From assembly GCA_900239685.1 (NCBI GenBank), contig OENT01000474.1:42352-106351 (forward strand): 64,000 nucleotides of DNA, in the 5' to 3' direction. The translations under genes were made by a program, and so were the position numbers. Positions 14,001-27,304 of this stretch are shown here, piece by piece. The stretch comes from Rotaria macrura. Lineage: Eukaryota; Rotifera; Eurotatoria; Philodinida; Philodinidae. Position 1 is the stretch's first letter, and every line of letters begins with the position of its first letter. Under the pieces are notes generated by a model. It saw only the letters and a list, made by a program, of their open reading frames with translations, made no database searches and was not told the DNA's origin.

Positions 14001-17000
14001 GTTATTATCTCAATAAAAATAATCCTGCATTTTCCAGGGGAAATGAAATGAATAAGAACGAGATGAACTGGGTTTTTCTTCGTCTCACTTGTTCGAATCA
14101 CTCAGCTTTAGTTTCTGCTAAAGATCTTTTTATCTGAGTAAATATCGATACAGATGAGTTCAATCATATTTTCGTTGATTCATTCGTTTCTAGTATAGAA
14201 TCTGCATGTCTAGTGACTACCAATAACAATGAAAAGTTACGTTCATTCAGTTGGCTAATATATTCTTTTCGACTTAGATAATAACTTGCAGATATCTTAT
14301 TCGTAAACTATACATGACTATAGTTTTTGATTTTCAATCATCAAAGTATATATTTTTCACTTGCCTTCTCAAAACTTGCCAACTATTCATAAAAGCAAAA
14401 CATTTCTTGTGAAAAGCTTAGATCACATATCACACCAGCGTCTTTACTCTGTTCTGTCCGATACTCAGTTTGGTCACATTCTTCTTAATCTTCTTTTTAA
14501 TTCGAATAGTTTTCAATAACAATTTCATAGGTGCTAACAAACTAATAATACTAGTACATTACTCCATTGGTCATTTATGAAATTTTTTTTTAGCTAAGAC
14601 AACAACAACAACAAAAGCACCTCTCTTTGTCAAAGTATCTTCTGCAGTAACGATTAGTTTACCACAGCAAACAACTAAACTTGAAGCTTTCGTTGAACCT
14701 TCAGATAGACAAGTTACATATCAATGGACATACATGAAAGATGGTCCAACTTCGCCAACAATCGAAGTAAACATGAAACCTAGAAAGAAAAACAAACTAC
14801 GAATAATTTCGATTCTATTTAATTATTGATTTATTTACAGAATGCGGATACATCTAATTTATTAGTATCAGATCTTCGTTCTGGTAACTATTCTTTTCGA
14901 CTAGATGTTATTGATACTATTGGTAATCAACAAACAAAATTGATTCGATTAATGGCTGTTGGTGGTAAGAAAAATAATTTGTCTGAAAAGAGCAATAGTA
15001 AGAAAATGTAACTTCTTGTTGAAATTTTTTTAAGAACCAATCGAAGCTCGAGTTGTTAATCGACGTGAAATTGTATTTTGGCCATCAAATGATGTTATAC
15101 TTGATGGTACACCGAGTATAGTTGAACATGACATACATATCTATTGGACATTACTATCAAATGACAACAAACAAGATGCAAGTACCATTGATATTATATC
15201 ACCACATGCACTTAAAACAAGAATATCAAATCTTCGTATTGGCCAATATAAATTTCTCCTAACATTAATAACCAATGATAAGCAATATACATCCAAAACA
15301 GAAATTCTTGTCGTTGTATATTCACAAAATGGTCAACCGCCGAAAATTTCTATTCATTTAGAAACAAGTAATGTCAATATATTAAATAATCTTATTATAC
15401 TTAATGCTACCGCAACAACAGCCGATTATGGTATTGCAAAATGGCAATGGCTTAAAAGTCCATTAAGTCCAGCTTTGGGTCATTTCGTGAATGATTCGAA
15501 TCTATTACCAGTTGCATACATAACAAATCTAATTGAAGGACAATATATATTTATTCTTCAAGTATATGATGATCGACAACAAATGAGTGAAATGAATGTA
15601 ACAGTTAATGTATATGGTATTCCAGATGATGACAAACTAGTAGAAATTATCTTCTTATCTAAACCGTACTTGTATCAACAAACACTTGACAATCTTCTAG
15701 CACAAATACGTGTTTTTCTTATTGATATATTACCAAATATACAAATTACTATGGTTGGAATTTTTCAAGAAAATATTTTGTTGATCAAAGGAAAAGATGG
15801 AAAAACTGGTCTTATGATTTCGCCAAAAATTATTGCTGATCATTTAAAAAGTAAAATCAAATCGTTACGTTCAGCATCGAATATGAATATTTTATTAATT
15901 GATACGTATTTATGTTTCTCGAATTGTTCAAATAATGGAAAATGTGATCAGAAAACAAAACGTTGTATCTGTAAAACATATTATATGGAAAATTGGTTCA
16001 AATCTATTATTCTCAAAGAACCAAATTGTGGTAAGAATAAAAAGAATTACTTATTCGAAGTATCGGTGATATTCAAATATATAGTAAAATACAATGGTGT
16101 AAAATTTGGGCACGATGCTTTCAAAAAGTCTATCACAAGAAATCCTTTTTCTAAATAGATAATTTACAAGATCGTTCATTTCTGCGAGACTTATGATGTT
16201 CTTATTTCTTACGTGAACGTCCGATTTTGACTATATATTTAAATATTTATGAAATGCTACGATGATGATGGAGACAAAATTTGACCAGTAGGTTATTTGA
16301 CTGTAGAGAAACAAAATTGTTAGATTTTGTTTCACGTCTCTGTGCTTATCCTGTGTCAGACAAGCCCCGCAGCGGAGGAGTACGAAAAAGAAGGATTTTG
16401 GAAAGGAATTTTTCTAAAAAAAATAGAAGGAAAAGAAGGATTATTTCGGAATGTAGTGTAGAGTTCTGCAAGAAAACCGTAACCTACCATAACCTACATT
16501 ACAGGGTAGGTTTTGAATATAAATTGCATAGAGTAGGACAGGTCTAAGTCATCAGCAGCTTAGGGTAGGCGAAGGTTACTAAAAGATTATAGGGTTAAAA
16601 TTAAGGATGACTTCACATAGATAAAACGTCTATCGAACTGAACTTAATATAAATCTCGAACATCTTTTTCGTCAAAAAGAAGACAAAATTTAAGCAGTGA
16701 TGTTGTTAATTATATTTTATTTTTAAGAAACTTTCGAAATATCTAAAAATTTCGTATTTGATTCTCGTCGCAAATCAATAGAATATGCTGAAATTATCGA
16801 AGAAAAACTTCATGTTGATTTTTCCTTGAGATTGAAACTCTAAGGGTATAATAGGGTGTAATATGAAAAATCTCTGTGATAGGATAAGGTAAAGGTAGAA
16901 TGTTCATAGGGTAGGGTATGACAAGGTTACGAAGGCTATAGGTTATGGTAAGACTAGGTTACAAAGTTATTCAGTAGGGTAGGATTAGGGTACAAGCAAG

Positions 17001-19200
17001 TCTTAATCTGCAGGACTCTAATTTACTGTCCTATAATAAAAATAAAGACAACTCAGGTGAAGATCGAGCCGAACCTGTACGAACATACTTCAGTTCTAGA
17101 TTGTAGCTTTGCCCTTAGTAAAAGCAGCCTATGAATCCAATAATAATATGCCAAAGAAGCGCAAACTAATTCGAGTATACAATGGCTTGGTCTCTAGTAC
17201 GCCAGAGAGACGATTTTTGGTATCATCACAACATTAGTAGTGTATATTGTTGCTTTTGTCTTTCCAAGAGAGAAATGATCACTCAGCAGCAAGTTTGATG
17301 GAAGTAGTGCCGATTTCATAACATTGTTGTTTAATTTGATTTGTGTGAGCCAGAAGTCCTCTTACTCACTAGTAGAACACATACTTATATAGGAGAGAAA
17401 ACAATAAGACATGAAACAGATAGTATTGATCATGGAATGAGAGAGAACGGATTTTAACAAGAATAACGATAAAAGATATAATGAATAATCAAACAGATAA
17501 AGGACGATACTTCTCATACAACGTTTTTTGAAAATGGCCAGACCGATATCCTTTTAACATGCGGCGACTGAATCTGCCAATAAATGAAAGGAAGTGTTTT
17601 CATTACATATATGTGTAATTCAATTATGCTCTTCAGAAAGCATAGGTGAAAGTGCACGTTTCATAAAAACAGTAGAAAATATTCAACACATTTCATAAAA
17701 CATAAAAACGACCTTAGATGCAGAAGGACACTAGTTTCTCATCAAAGTAGCTACGAAAGGCCGACTCGACGGGTACACCGTGCTCCGTTTGGTAACGGCA
17801 AGGTAAAGGAAAGAGTACGTTCATATGCACTATATACAATATTGAATGTAGCTGTGCCAACTGAGATTGGACTCGTGTGTAAAATTTTTCAGAATATCCA
17901 AGCAAATACAAAGTCTCAGAGACGTTTTGAAAACACAACGCAAAGATGGCATCGAGCAAAGGAATATGCTAAGGAAAAAATTAGTGAAAGAATGGTAAAA
18001 AAAAGATGATGAAATTCATAAGCTTGTGACTTTGATCAAATCGTAAATTTATAGATTTTCAAATAAAGGATGAATAATAAATCCACGTTCTAGAAGAACG
18101 ATTGTTTCATTATGCATTCTCACTGGCATATGTATAAAATTTCTAGACAGTGTCTTATGTCTGTTGTGCAGAAAATATACAGTCTTCTTGCATGAAAAAG
18201 AAGGATAAAGAACGACTCTCCTTGAAGAAAAGGAAAAAAGAAGGAACGCTGTGGGGCCTACACTGTGTCAGAGTTTAGAAATATAGAAATCAATAATAAA
18301 ATTTAAAGGAAGCTACGGATCATTCATTATCATTAGTTGTGTAAATATTCTATGAAGAGTTCGACGAGGTATGTATTGTATTAGATTGTAGTCTTTGTTT
18401 TCGGCACTGGTTATTTGTCAGATCAAATGAACATTGAATTGAGTCGCAAAATTCTCTGACTAAGACATGAATTCCTATGAGACTACTATCAAAGAAGTTG
18501 TTTACTAATGTGTTCGACATATCATCCATTACAGTCAACTTGATGAAGTATGAATTTGGATTTCCATGTCGAAACATGCATCCATGAATATTAGTGAAAA
18601 TATAAAAATTTCGAATTGTAAAAAAATACTATCTTAATATTTTTTATCTTAGATTTTAAAATTTACTATTTCCTTACAATAACAAGTGTTAGTTCAATAT
18701 TAACAATTATATTTGGTTGCTTATGTTTATGTTGTTGTCTACGTTGGAGACGTCGTCGATATTTATTAGAACGTCGTAAACGTATTCGCTATCAATTATT
18801 ACATGAAGATAATGATGGTGATGATGATGATAACGACAGTTCACCTAGTTCAAAAGAAGCGAGCAAGAAAAAAACATATACATCAAAGAAAAGTATGTGA
18901 AAAGCAAATCTTAAAATAAAATTCATAAATTCATTTGAACGTCTTTCTTTTTTTCTTAAATCTTCACTAGATAAATCAAAAATATCCAATGTTATCATAT
19001 CTGATTCTGATAATGATAAGTCTGACGAACATGGTGAACAGATTCTTTATGATAAACCACTTCTTACAGCTAAATTTCGAATGACACCAACGAAAAAGAA
19101 ATGTGGTCCATTAAAAGTTTCTGTACAAGACAGTAATGGTAGTCCTGTAGTATGCAATGATGGTCAAACACCAATAACATCTGAAAATAGTGTTGCTTGA
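11046..19200 (+). CDS. KIAA0319L: KIAA0319L-like type I membrane receptor (MANSC, PKD repeats, TM)
   Basis: Ten exons: 11046-11130, 11203-11314, 11383-11570, 11649-11813, 11886-12494, 14594-14766, 14841-14964, 15035-16030, 18653-18892, 18971-19200; 973 residues (human KIAA0319L is about 1050). Signal peptide at about 1-24. A MANSC-type Cys-rich domain spans about 29-105, with the pair in CVAQCCKFNRC. More Cys-rich sequence follows to about 250, then a Thr/Ser linker and beta-rich PKD-like repeats (about 270-770). The strongest evidence is the juxtamembrane CSNNGKCDQKTKRC plus YYMENW, as in the vertebrate proteins, followed by a single helix (about 822-848) and an Arg-rich then acidic cytoplasmic tail. 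The family acts in intracellular trafficking and, in mammals, serves as the AAV receptor; the role here is unknown. An acceptor AG lies 5 nt before the ATG. The weakest parts are the individual PKD boundaries. Confidence 0.85.
12495..14593 (+). other. intron 5 of the KIAA0319L-like gene (2.1 kb)
   Basis: Bounded by GTAAGA and a T-rich TTTTTTTTTAG acceptor in matching phase. No nested gene, RNA or clear repeat was seen inside. Confidence 0.7.
16031..18652 (+). other. intron 8 of the KIAA0319L-like gene (2.6 kb) with repeats
   Basis: The donor GTAAGA follows the codons for the conserved EPNC, and the acceptor TTTTATCTTAG restores phase 1 for the transmembrane exon. Inside are two tracts of TAGGGT/AGGGTAGG-type degenerate repeats (listed separately). 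Open frames inside have no recognisable product. Confidence 0.7.
16478..17012 (+). repeat. degenerate TAGGGT / AAGGTTA repeat tracts
   Basis: Two blocks (about 16478-16605 and 16838-17012) are packed with variants of AGGGTAGG, TAGGGT, TAGGTTA and AAGGTTAC, for example TAGGGTAGGGTATG and AGTAGGGTAGGATTAGGGT. The first block begins with the complementary form (ACCGTAACCTACCATAACC), so the polarity switches within it. The pattern is reminiscent of degenerate telomere-like sequence but matches no single telomere unit. It lies inside intron 8. Confidence 0.55.
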
Positions 19201-19401
19201 TAATATACTTTAAGTGAATCTCTTCCGTTGTGATTAAGTGACAAAAAAAACGAATACTCATATATAATTTGTTTTTTTTTTTGAATCTATATTCATTAAC
19301 TATTTTTAACTTTACTCTGCTTTTCTTTAGTATGGTATTTAAAGCACTCATATTAACTGTGATTTTTTTCTCATTTTCAGATACTTTTATTCATATTAAT
19401 C
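19201..19401 (+). promoter_or_regulatory. 201-nt intercistronic gap with a strong 3' splice acceptor
   Basis: Between the KIAA0319L-like stop and the PRPF19 start there is a T-rich tract ending TTTTTTTCTCATTTTCAG (AG at 19379-19380), 21 nt before the PRPF19 ATG. No AATAAA is visible in the gap. This is the layout expected if the downstream gene receives a trans-spliced leader, or if a short 5'UTR intron is present. A separate promoter cannot be excluded. Confidence 0.5.
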
Positions 19402-22400
19402 ATGTCACTAATCTGTTCCCGTAAGTGATTTTCTATTCGTACAAGAGCTACTCTTCTAATGGAATACGATCGAAAAAAGAGTCATGTATTTAATGAGAGA
19501 AAAAGTTAGACTCGAAGATAAACAATATCAAACATAGTTCATATATAATCATAGACAGTGTACCAAAAGAATACATTTCTGTCATATGTCAATGATTTAT
19601 TTCTTGGATTGACCGAGTGTTGACTGATAGAATGATGAAAAAAAAAAGATGCTACAATACATGCAATAATCTTCGCGTGAATGTGAATAAAAAAAATAGT
19701 CACATGACATGCTAGGCAATGATAAATGGAAGTAGTGTGAAGCTACAAGCAAAGTCTTATTTCTGTATACATGTCCAAGGGAATTTTTGATATTTAATTG
19801 TGCCTCATCATATAATACTATATAGAATCGGATGTATATCCAAAACTAAATAGCGGTGAAGATATATTGACTCATCTAATGTGTGATGTGCAAAAGCAAC
19901 TAAATCGTTTTTAAAATTATGATACCTTGAACTATTACATTAAGAATTGTTTCGAAAGAATAGTTTTATTGATTTTTAGTTTCAAATGAAGTTCCGGAGC
20001 ATCCAGTGTTGTCACCAGTTTCTGGCTGTATCTATGAAAAACGTTTAATTATCAAATATTTACATGAATCACCAACTGATCCAGTTAATGGACAACCATT
20101 AACTGAAGAACAATTAATCGATGTCAAAGGTATTCTTACAATACATAGCTAAATATAAACATATTGTTGATATTCAAATAAAAAAGAAACAACAATTCGA
20201 TTGAAAGGATATGGTATTGATAGATTTTTAAAATTATTTTGATATCGTTATAACTTACTATGAGACAATGAATTCAACTTAATTTAAGACTTAACATTCT
20301 GAAAATTTAGTGTACGTGTATTTACATATTAATGCATATCGAGTTTTTTTGTGGATTTTTTTCTTTTACATTAATCATCATGAGGGATGGTAATCTCAAC
20401 GAATTAAAAATGTTTATTTTTCTAAATGCTAAACTTTTCTAGAACCAATATTCAGCCATCCGTATAACTTGAGCTATGTTTGTTATTTTGACAAACTCTC
20501 AGTTTTAGAAATGCTTACTATCGTCAGTTTTCAAAGAAAGCATAGGTTTGCAGATGAGATTCTAGAATAATAACAACTATCAGTGCGTTTATGTTAATTT
20601 AAAAATACAACGAATAATCTCGATAACTTCTGAAATCCGATAATAGATTTTAGATATTCTAAGTGAGACTACGAAACGACTACCAAATGTTTTTTGTGAC
20701 CTTCGATTCCATTTTGTTTTGGTTATACAGTAGACTATGGATAAGATGCAAACATAAATGATAGTCTAGTATTGTAACAAAAAGTATAAGAAACGGTGGG
20801 AACTTACGTGAGACTCTTCTCGATAATCTTCAGATGATACGAAAACAATTGGTTTTATTCAAGAACAAATTAAAGACTATGGAAAAAAGATTTTAAATTA
20901 AAAATCCTTTCAAATATATCGCTACTGAAAATTTTATCATCGGTTTAGTCTCGAACAGAATGCTAACTCTAATTTGTTTCTTTGCAAGAGATTGCATGCT
21001 TACTTACACAAATTCATTCGATTGTTTGAGATCACAAATGCAAGAGACTGATTAAAAACTGTATTTTATAAGTAAATAAATCTGAAGACGTTAAGTAGAT
21101 TTTCGAAAGTTTTTGAAAAAATAAAACAATTGAAACCGGTGGAAGATTGTTAGAGAGAAGAGGACATTTTCTTGCAGTTTAGTATCAACTTTGTTTCAGT
21201 TCTTACATGTTTATAGATTTTTTTTAAATTTCTGCTTAAAGAAAGCAATCTTCACACAAGAATCAAACTCAAATGAAAACTACATTAGTATCTTGTTTTG
21301 GAGTAAAGACAATTCTAATTGTAGATAAATATCAATAAATCTTTTCCAATGAAATAAAAATAATTGTATTCATTTGATTTTCTTTCTATAATCAATGCTT
21401 CGATAGAAACATAAAATATTTTTCTTTGATTTAGTGACACCATTGTGTAAACCAAAGCCGCCATCAGCAACAAGTATACCAGCTATACTTAAAATGTTAC
21501 AAGATGAATGGGATGCATCTATGTTACATAGTTTTACACTTCGTCAACAATTACAAACAGCACGACAAGGTTTATTCTTCTTCCTAGACAAGAAATAAGA
21601 AAATATTTTAAATTCTATATTTCGATAGAACTATCTCATGTTATGTATCAACATGATGCTGCTTGTCGTGTCATAGCTCGTTTAAATAAAGAAGTAACAG
21701 CTGCACGAGAAGCCTTAGCTACACTCAAGCCACAAGCCGGTATTGCACAAACAGTACCCACAGTAAGTTCTAGAGATCTATTTGCATATGTCTAATAAGA
21801 ATATTTTGAAATTTGATTTCATTCTTTCGAATGATACTGTGACTCGAAATGGATAAGGACTCGTCTGAATAACAGTCATTTAACATGATTCAAGTTTCAA
21901 ACTGAAATTCCCATGTCAAAACTTTGATTTTACGACGAAAAATTAACTTGAACATGTTCTTTTGCCTTCTGTTATGCTTTGATTCTAATTTTTATTTTTC
22001 GTCAGAGATGAAAAAATTCGGAGTCACATGAATAGTCAATGTTTCTTTTGAGATCAGTCCATCATCGTTTGTTTTCGTCGAATCCATAAAAAAAGTTTTT
22101 TAATTCTTGAAAATTTTATGAAGCAATTTACTTAGAAAGTCTGAATGTTGTGTGTGTGACTTAAGAATAGCAATGTGTTTGAAAGTCTATCCATCGTACG
22201 AGATCACTATAAGTCTTAGCTAATCACTCATTTTCGACTACATTTCTGTGTGATTTACACATTCCTACGTAGTTTGAAATAACTGAAAAGATTGAGCACA
22301 GAATCAGTCTCGTGAGTATTTCTACAAGATATATTTTGTTTTATTGTCAATGTAACATATTCTATAATTAGTTACTTGAGATAAAAAAAACTCATTGATG

Positions 22401-25400
22401 ATGGTACAGAACTATGTTATATTGTTCATTGATGAATTAACTTTTGTTCTTATGTATGATTGAATATGCTTTTATAAATGGTTGTATTGATAAGAGGAAA
22501 AAGTTAAATGAAATGTTTTATAAGAATAATTGAATGAGTATTTTTAGCATTATGCCAATGAACATTCAATCCAAACATCACATCACGGCGTGACGTCTGA
22601 TGTTTCTCAAACATCAATAACAACCGCTGAAGGCATGACAGATGAAATAGTACAAAAAGTAATATTAACCAAATTTATATTATATAAATAAAATCTGCCT
22701 TCTTTTTTGTTTTTGTTTTTACTTTGAAGTTACAAGATAAAGCATCAATTTTGACGCAATTACGTAAACAACGTGGTAAACGTGTACCAGAAGGCTTAGC
22801 TACTGTTGATGAGATGAAAACCTTTCGCTGTTCAGCAACACATACAGTTCGTGAATATATCTTTATTTTTTATGGTTTTCTTTCATGATTTCAATTCTTT
22901 CTACAGGCATTACACAGTGCTAGTAATCCAGGAATATTAGCGCTTGATATATCACCGAAGAATTCCAGTATAATTCTAACTGGTGGAAATGACCGTCAAG
23001 CCGTTGTATTTAATAAAGATAGTGAACAAGTTGTTGCAACACTTAAAGGACATCAAAAGAAAGTGACCCATGTTATTCATCATTTTGAAGAAGTATGAAA
23101 CATTATTTCGAGCAAAACATTCTTCGAACAGAAACATATGATTTATCCTTTTTCTGTCATAGGATATTGCTATCACAGCAAGTTCTGATGCAAGTATCCG
23201 CATATGGCACATTCCATCAGCACAATGTTTAAAGGTTCTTAAAGCTCATGAAAGTCCCATAACAGGTTTATCGCTCCATCCAACTGGTGATTATGTTTTA
23301 TCAAGTGCCAGCGATACGAATTGGGCTTTATCGGATCTACGAACTGGTAAATTAATAACAAAAGTTCAAGATACAACATCAAAACGAGGTATGACTATGA
23401 TCTTGTAGAATTTTAATAATGCCAATAGCCCCTATTTCGAGGCGAATTCTCTCGATGCTATGATTGTACGAAGCTTGTTTTGGATTACTTTTCGTGAAAT
23501 AGTTATTTTTGTCATGTACGGAAAGCATTCTGTTGTACTGAAGCTTATCAGAAAAGTTCTTGAATTGATACATTGTCGTGAGCATTACACTAAATGTCGT
23601 ATATAGACATACGAATTGTAAATATCCTGAAATAGAGTCGTTGTCGTTTTCTTCGTTGTTGCGGGGAAGATAGAACTTCATGATGTGTTCTCTACTAAAT
23701 CGATGCCATAGATCATCTAAGAAATACAAGAAAACTCTTTTGTCGAATTTCAGTTGGCAACTCGACATACAAGAGAGTCTTCAACATAAATGATCTATCG
23801 GTAACATTTCAGATCTTGTCACTGTTTCTACTGCAAGACCTAAGTATACTACTTTCTAGAATGCCCTCCATTGAGCTCATAGTAATGCCAGCAAATTTTA
23901 TATTTTTTATTTCATGCTAGAACAAACTGAAAAAATCTTTAAACTTTTGTTACAGGTACTTTTCTTATCAAATGTTGTCTTTACGCTAATTTAAGATTTG
24001 GAGTTTAGATAAAGATGTTTTTTTCAAACGTTTTCCATGACGATGACTTCATCATCGAACTAAAGAATTTCGTAAAATTGTAGAATCAGTCATAGTCATA
24101 CATTGTTGCAGACACCAGTTTGTTTCATGATATTCATAGTTCACGTCAATCTTTACCAATGGTTAACGACAGACTAAAAAGTGATTTCCTATTTTTATGA
24201 TTCCATTTGCTAGAAGTATTTAGTAAAAATAGTAGAATACCAAAATGTATCACATCTATGCGTATTCGTATTTATTCGAGTTTACTTTTTCGATGTTACT
24301 CGTTAAATAACTAGACAAATTCTAACATGCCATGTAGTGTTGGAAAAGAATCATTGTTTTTTCTATGTACAATAAAACAAAATGAACTCGAGCCCTTACT
24401 CAGAGATGTCGATCATTCAAGTCTGTGCTCGACATGCAACGATAATTACATTTAGAAGCAATAGAAAAGTTTGCATAAAAAATTACATGTATTATGGAAA
24501 CAAGTTGTTTCATCGAAATTTGACTTTAGTTGAAACGTAACGAACGTAAGATCATAGTTACCAGTCATGAACTTGAGCGAAAGTCTAGTTTTTAATAGTG
24601 ATCATAGTATCGGATGTCATTTTTCTTGTTGCTTCTGACTAAAATGCTCCTTTCAGTCTGGAATGGAATTTTTCCAATTAAAATCTCTTGAATAGGATTC
24701 TAATTTATGTTGTTTCATAATCATGTAAAAAAGAAACAATTTTCTCTTGAATTAAATAATTTTTTTCGAAAATCATGAGTACCTTGTTGTCAAATATCTA
24801 AACATTATAATGAAAAATATCTTTAGAAACATATTATAGGAATATTACGACGCTTTTTCTAGAGATTCTTCTTCTTGCTCTAATCTATTTTCGCAAGTTT
24901 AGCTAGAAATTTTTTGATCGGATTTATCAAAATAACTATATTCATTCGATGTAACTTGACAGGCTGTGTCCAATCATGACGGAAACGACACACAACATAA
25001 TATAAATCACATTCCCTATGGTCGACACTCTCATAGAATAATTGATTTCTTAGGATTAACGTGTGCACAATTTCATCCTGATGGTATCATTTTTGGTGTT
25101 GGTACACAGGAAAGTGTTATTAAAATTTGGGATTTAAAAGAATGTAATAACGTGGCTGATTTTCCTGGTCATACAGGAAGTATCAATACGATTGCGTTTT
25201 CTGAAAATGGTAAATAGACGAATCTTTATTGTAGAGGATTAAAAATTTTAATTGTTTCTCGTCATGTTTATATAGGCTATTATTTAGCAACAGCTGCCGA
25301 GGATGCATCAATAAAATTATGGGATTTACGTAAATTGAAAAATTTTAAAACTATTACACTTGAAGATCGTTATGAAGTAAATTTTTATAATTCATTAATT

Positions 25401-25714
25401 GAATAAATACGTGTATCATTCATTTTTCAATTAATCTAAGATTCGTGATTTGGTTTTTGATCAAAGTGGAATGTATCTCGGTGTAGCTGGTACAGATGTT
25501 CGGTAAGCCTATGGAAATGAACGTTTTCGATACAATATCTTTTTTTCTCTTTTAAAATAGAATTTATCAAGCAAAACAATGGGATTTACTTAAGGTATTC
25601 AATGATCACACGGCTATTGCCACTGGCATCCGATTTGGTTCCAATGCTAATTATGTAGCAAGCTCAAGCATCGATCGTTCATTGAAATTCTATCAATCAT
25701 TGACACAAGACTAG
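19402..25714 (+). CDS. PRPF19: pre-mRNA-processing factor 19 (U-box E3 ligase, WD40)
   Basis: Twelve exons: 19402-19420, 19980-20129, 21435-21569, 21629-21762, 22548-22658, 22730-22846, 22907-23092, 23163-23388, 25054-25209, 25276-25376, 25441-25502, 25561-25714; 516 residues (human 504). The family is the scaffold and ubiquitin ligase of the Prp19/NTC complex that activates the spliceosome in the nucleus. The start reads MSLICS then [15 protein letters not shown], the U-box (about 1-55). A coiled-coil tetramerisation segment follows with [11 protein letters not shown] and [20 protein letters not shown], and a C-terminal WD40 propeller (about 220-516) with [18 protein letters not shown] and [16 protein letters not shown]. 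The region between (about 145-215) is less conserved. The first coding exon is only 19 nt; introns 2 and 8 exceed 1.3 kb. Identification is certain; a few splice junctions could shift slightly. Confidence 0.95.
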
Positions 25715-27304
25715 TTTCTCCATCTAATAAGATACGAACAACTGATCTATAGGAATTCTTTTTTTGTATGTGTCTCTTTTGAAAAGATGTTGCTGTTGTT
25801 ATTGTTATTGCTGTTTTTCTATACTAATTCGAATAAAAAGAAATGATTTGAATGTATACAAAATATCTACACATAATATACATTAAATTAACGAGCTGAA
25901 TAGAATAATCAATGCCAAAAATCAATTAGAACTCATCTATTTTGGAATTTCGATTGCAAATAATTAATGAATGGCTAATATCCGAAAAATGTTTGGATTA
26001 GAAAACATTTTGCTTTCATTATCTTCGTCTTATTAAACAATACTTTCTGTGTTGTCCATGACATGAAGAATTTATCTTCTTAGGAATTCTCCACCCAAAG
26101 TTCAACTTGCCATTTATCATACGATTTGACATCAGTCTATCATTAAAATAACCTCGATTAGCTACCATCATTTTCATATCTATCTATCAATTTATCTATC
26201 ATATGCGTGTAGTGCGATCTTTGTTGTCTTTTAGTAAGAACTCTTTTCTTTTTGACGTTCTGTTTTTGCAGTTGAGAAGACGAACGCAAGCAATATGTTG
26301 ATCCCGATATATATATATATATATAAATTCATCATCTTGCACTAGCATAATCATCATTTATTGATGTGTTTGGATCTCACGAGAGGATAGAAACTAATGC
26401 AAACAGTCAAACATTGATAACATGTGTACTATATCTTACTGCTATAAATGTGTCGTCATATTGAAAAGACTGGGAAGACGCACATTTACGCTCAGACACT
26501 AGATACTGTCACTGATTACACTGTCTAAAGTGTTCTCTGTTTGACTTCACATAAATCAAGTCTTGTGTAAAGTGGATTTTCTTTCTTTTTCTGCCATAGA
26601 TGAAGTTTATGCTATTATTATTATTGGCTTCATCTCAGTTCATTACTCTACTCTAATGTCATGTAAATAATTCAATAGAGATTTTGTTCTTCTGTTGATT
26701 TAGTCACTTGCAAAATATTTTCAAAATCGAAAAAAAATTACTACGAAAGGAATTTAGATAATCTTACTTTATATTCATACGATACTTGATTATTCTCTAG
26801 TTGACTGGGATAGATGATTATTGTTTATCATATGTACTATATTGATAAGAAAAACAACTGAGAAAAAAATCACCATGATAATTACACATAGTAGCCTTGT
26901 TTCATCAACATAATAGTATTTGTTTCTGTAAAAATCTCTAGTGACATATTCTAGAAAATATGCAGAAGTGATGATTTTGTTTGAGTCCTTCCGAACAATA
27001 CGAGCTGCTATTTTTTTCTCTCCTCATATTTCTCCTTTCCTTCTTCTTTTTTCGTTCCGTGTCTTTCGTCATCTTCACTACTTGGCTGATTAGAGACAAA
27101 GATTATGCATCTATGCGTTTGTACTACTACACACACATAGGCACAGATCTACTCCCTCCCTCTCTCTCTCTCTCTCTCTCTCAAGAGTTTAGAGACCCTG
27201 TAGGTTTTTCCAGTACTACTTCCAGGCGTGTCATTTACATTTGATTCCTCTTTTTTTAGTATAATAATAATCATTCGTTTTCCTTCGTTTATTTATCAGA
27301 TCAA
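25715..27304. other. intergenic with simple repeats
   Basis: PRPF19 3'UTR followed by gene-free sequence. It contains an (AT)n run at about 26307-26324 and a (TC)n run at 27161-27182. The end carries two T-rich acceptor-like sites (TTTTTTTAG near 27259 and TTTATCAG at 27292-27299) just upstream of the next start. Confidence 0.55.
25832..25837 (+). terminator. AATAAA poly(A) signal of PRPF19
   Basis: Canonical hexamer about 120 nt after the PRPF19 stop codon, the first one on this strand. Confidence 0.55.

Noticed and set aside
14085-14110. GTTCGAATC, resembling a tRNA B box
   Set aside because: No matching A box or cloverleaf could be built around it; the same is true of the copy near 28893.
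16281-16547. 88-codon basic frame
   Set aside because: Inside intron 8 of the KIAA0319L-like gene and overlapping the degenerate TAGGGT tract.
23379-23768. 129-codon minus-strand open frame
   Set aside because: It lies almost wholly in intron 8 of PRPF19 on the opposite strand, shows no family resemblance and has no splice or promoter context.
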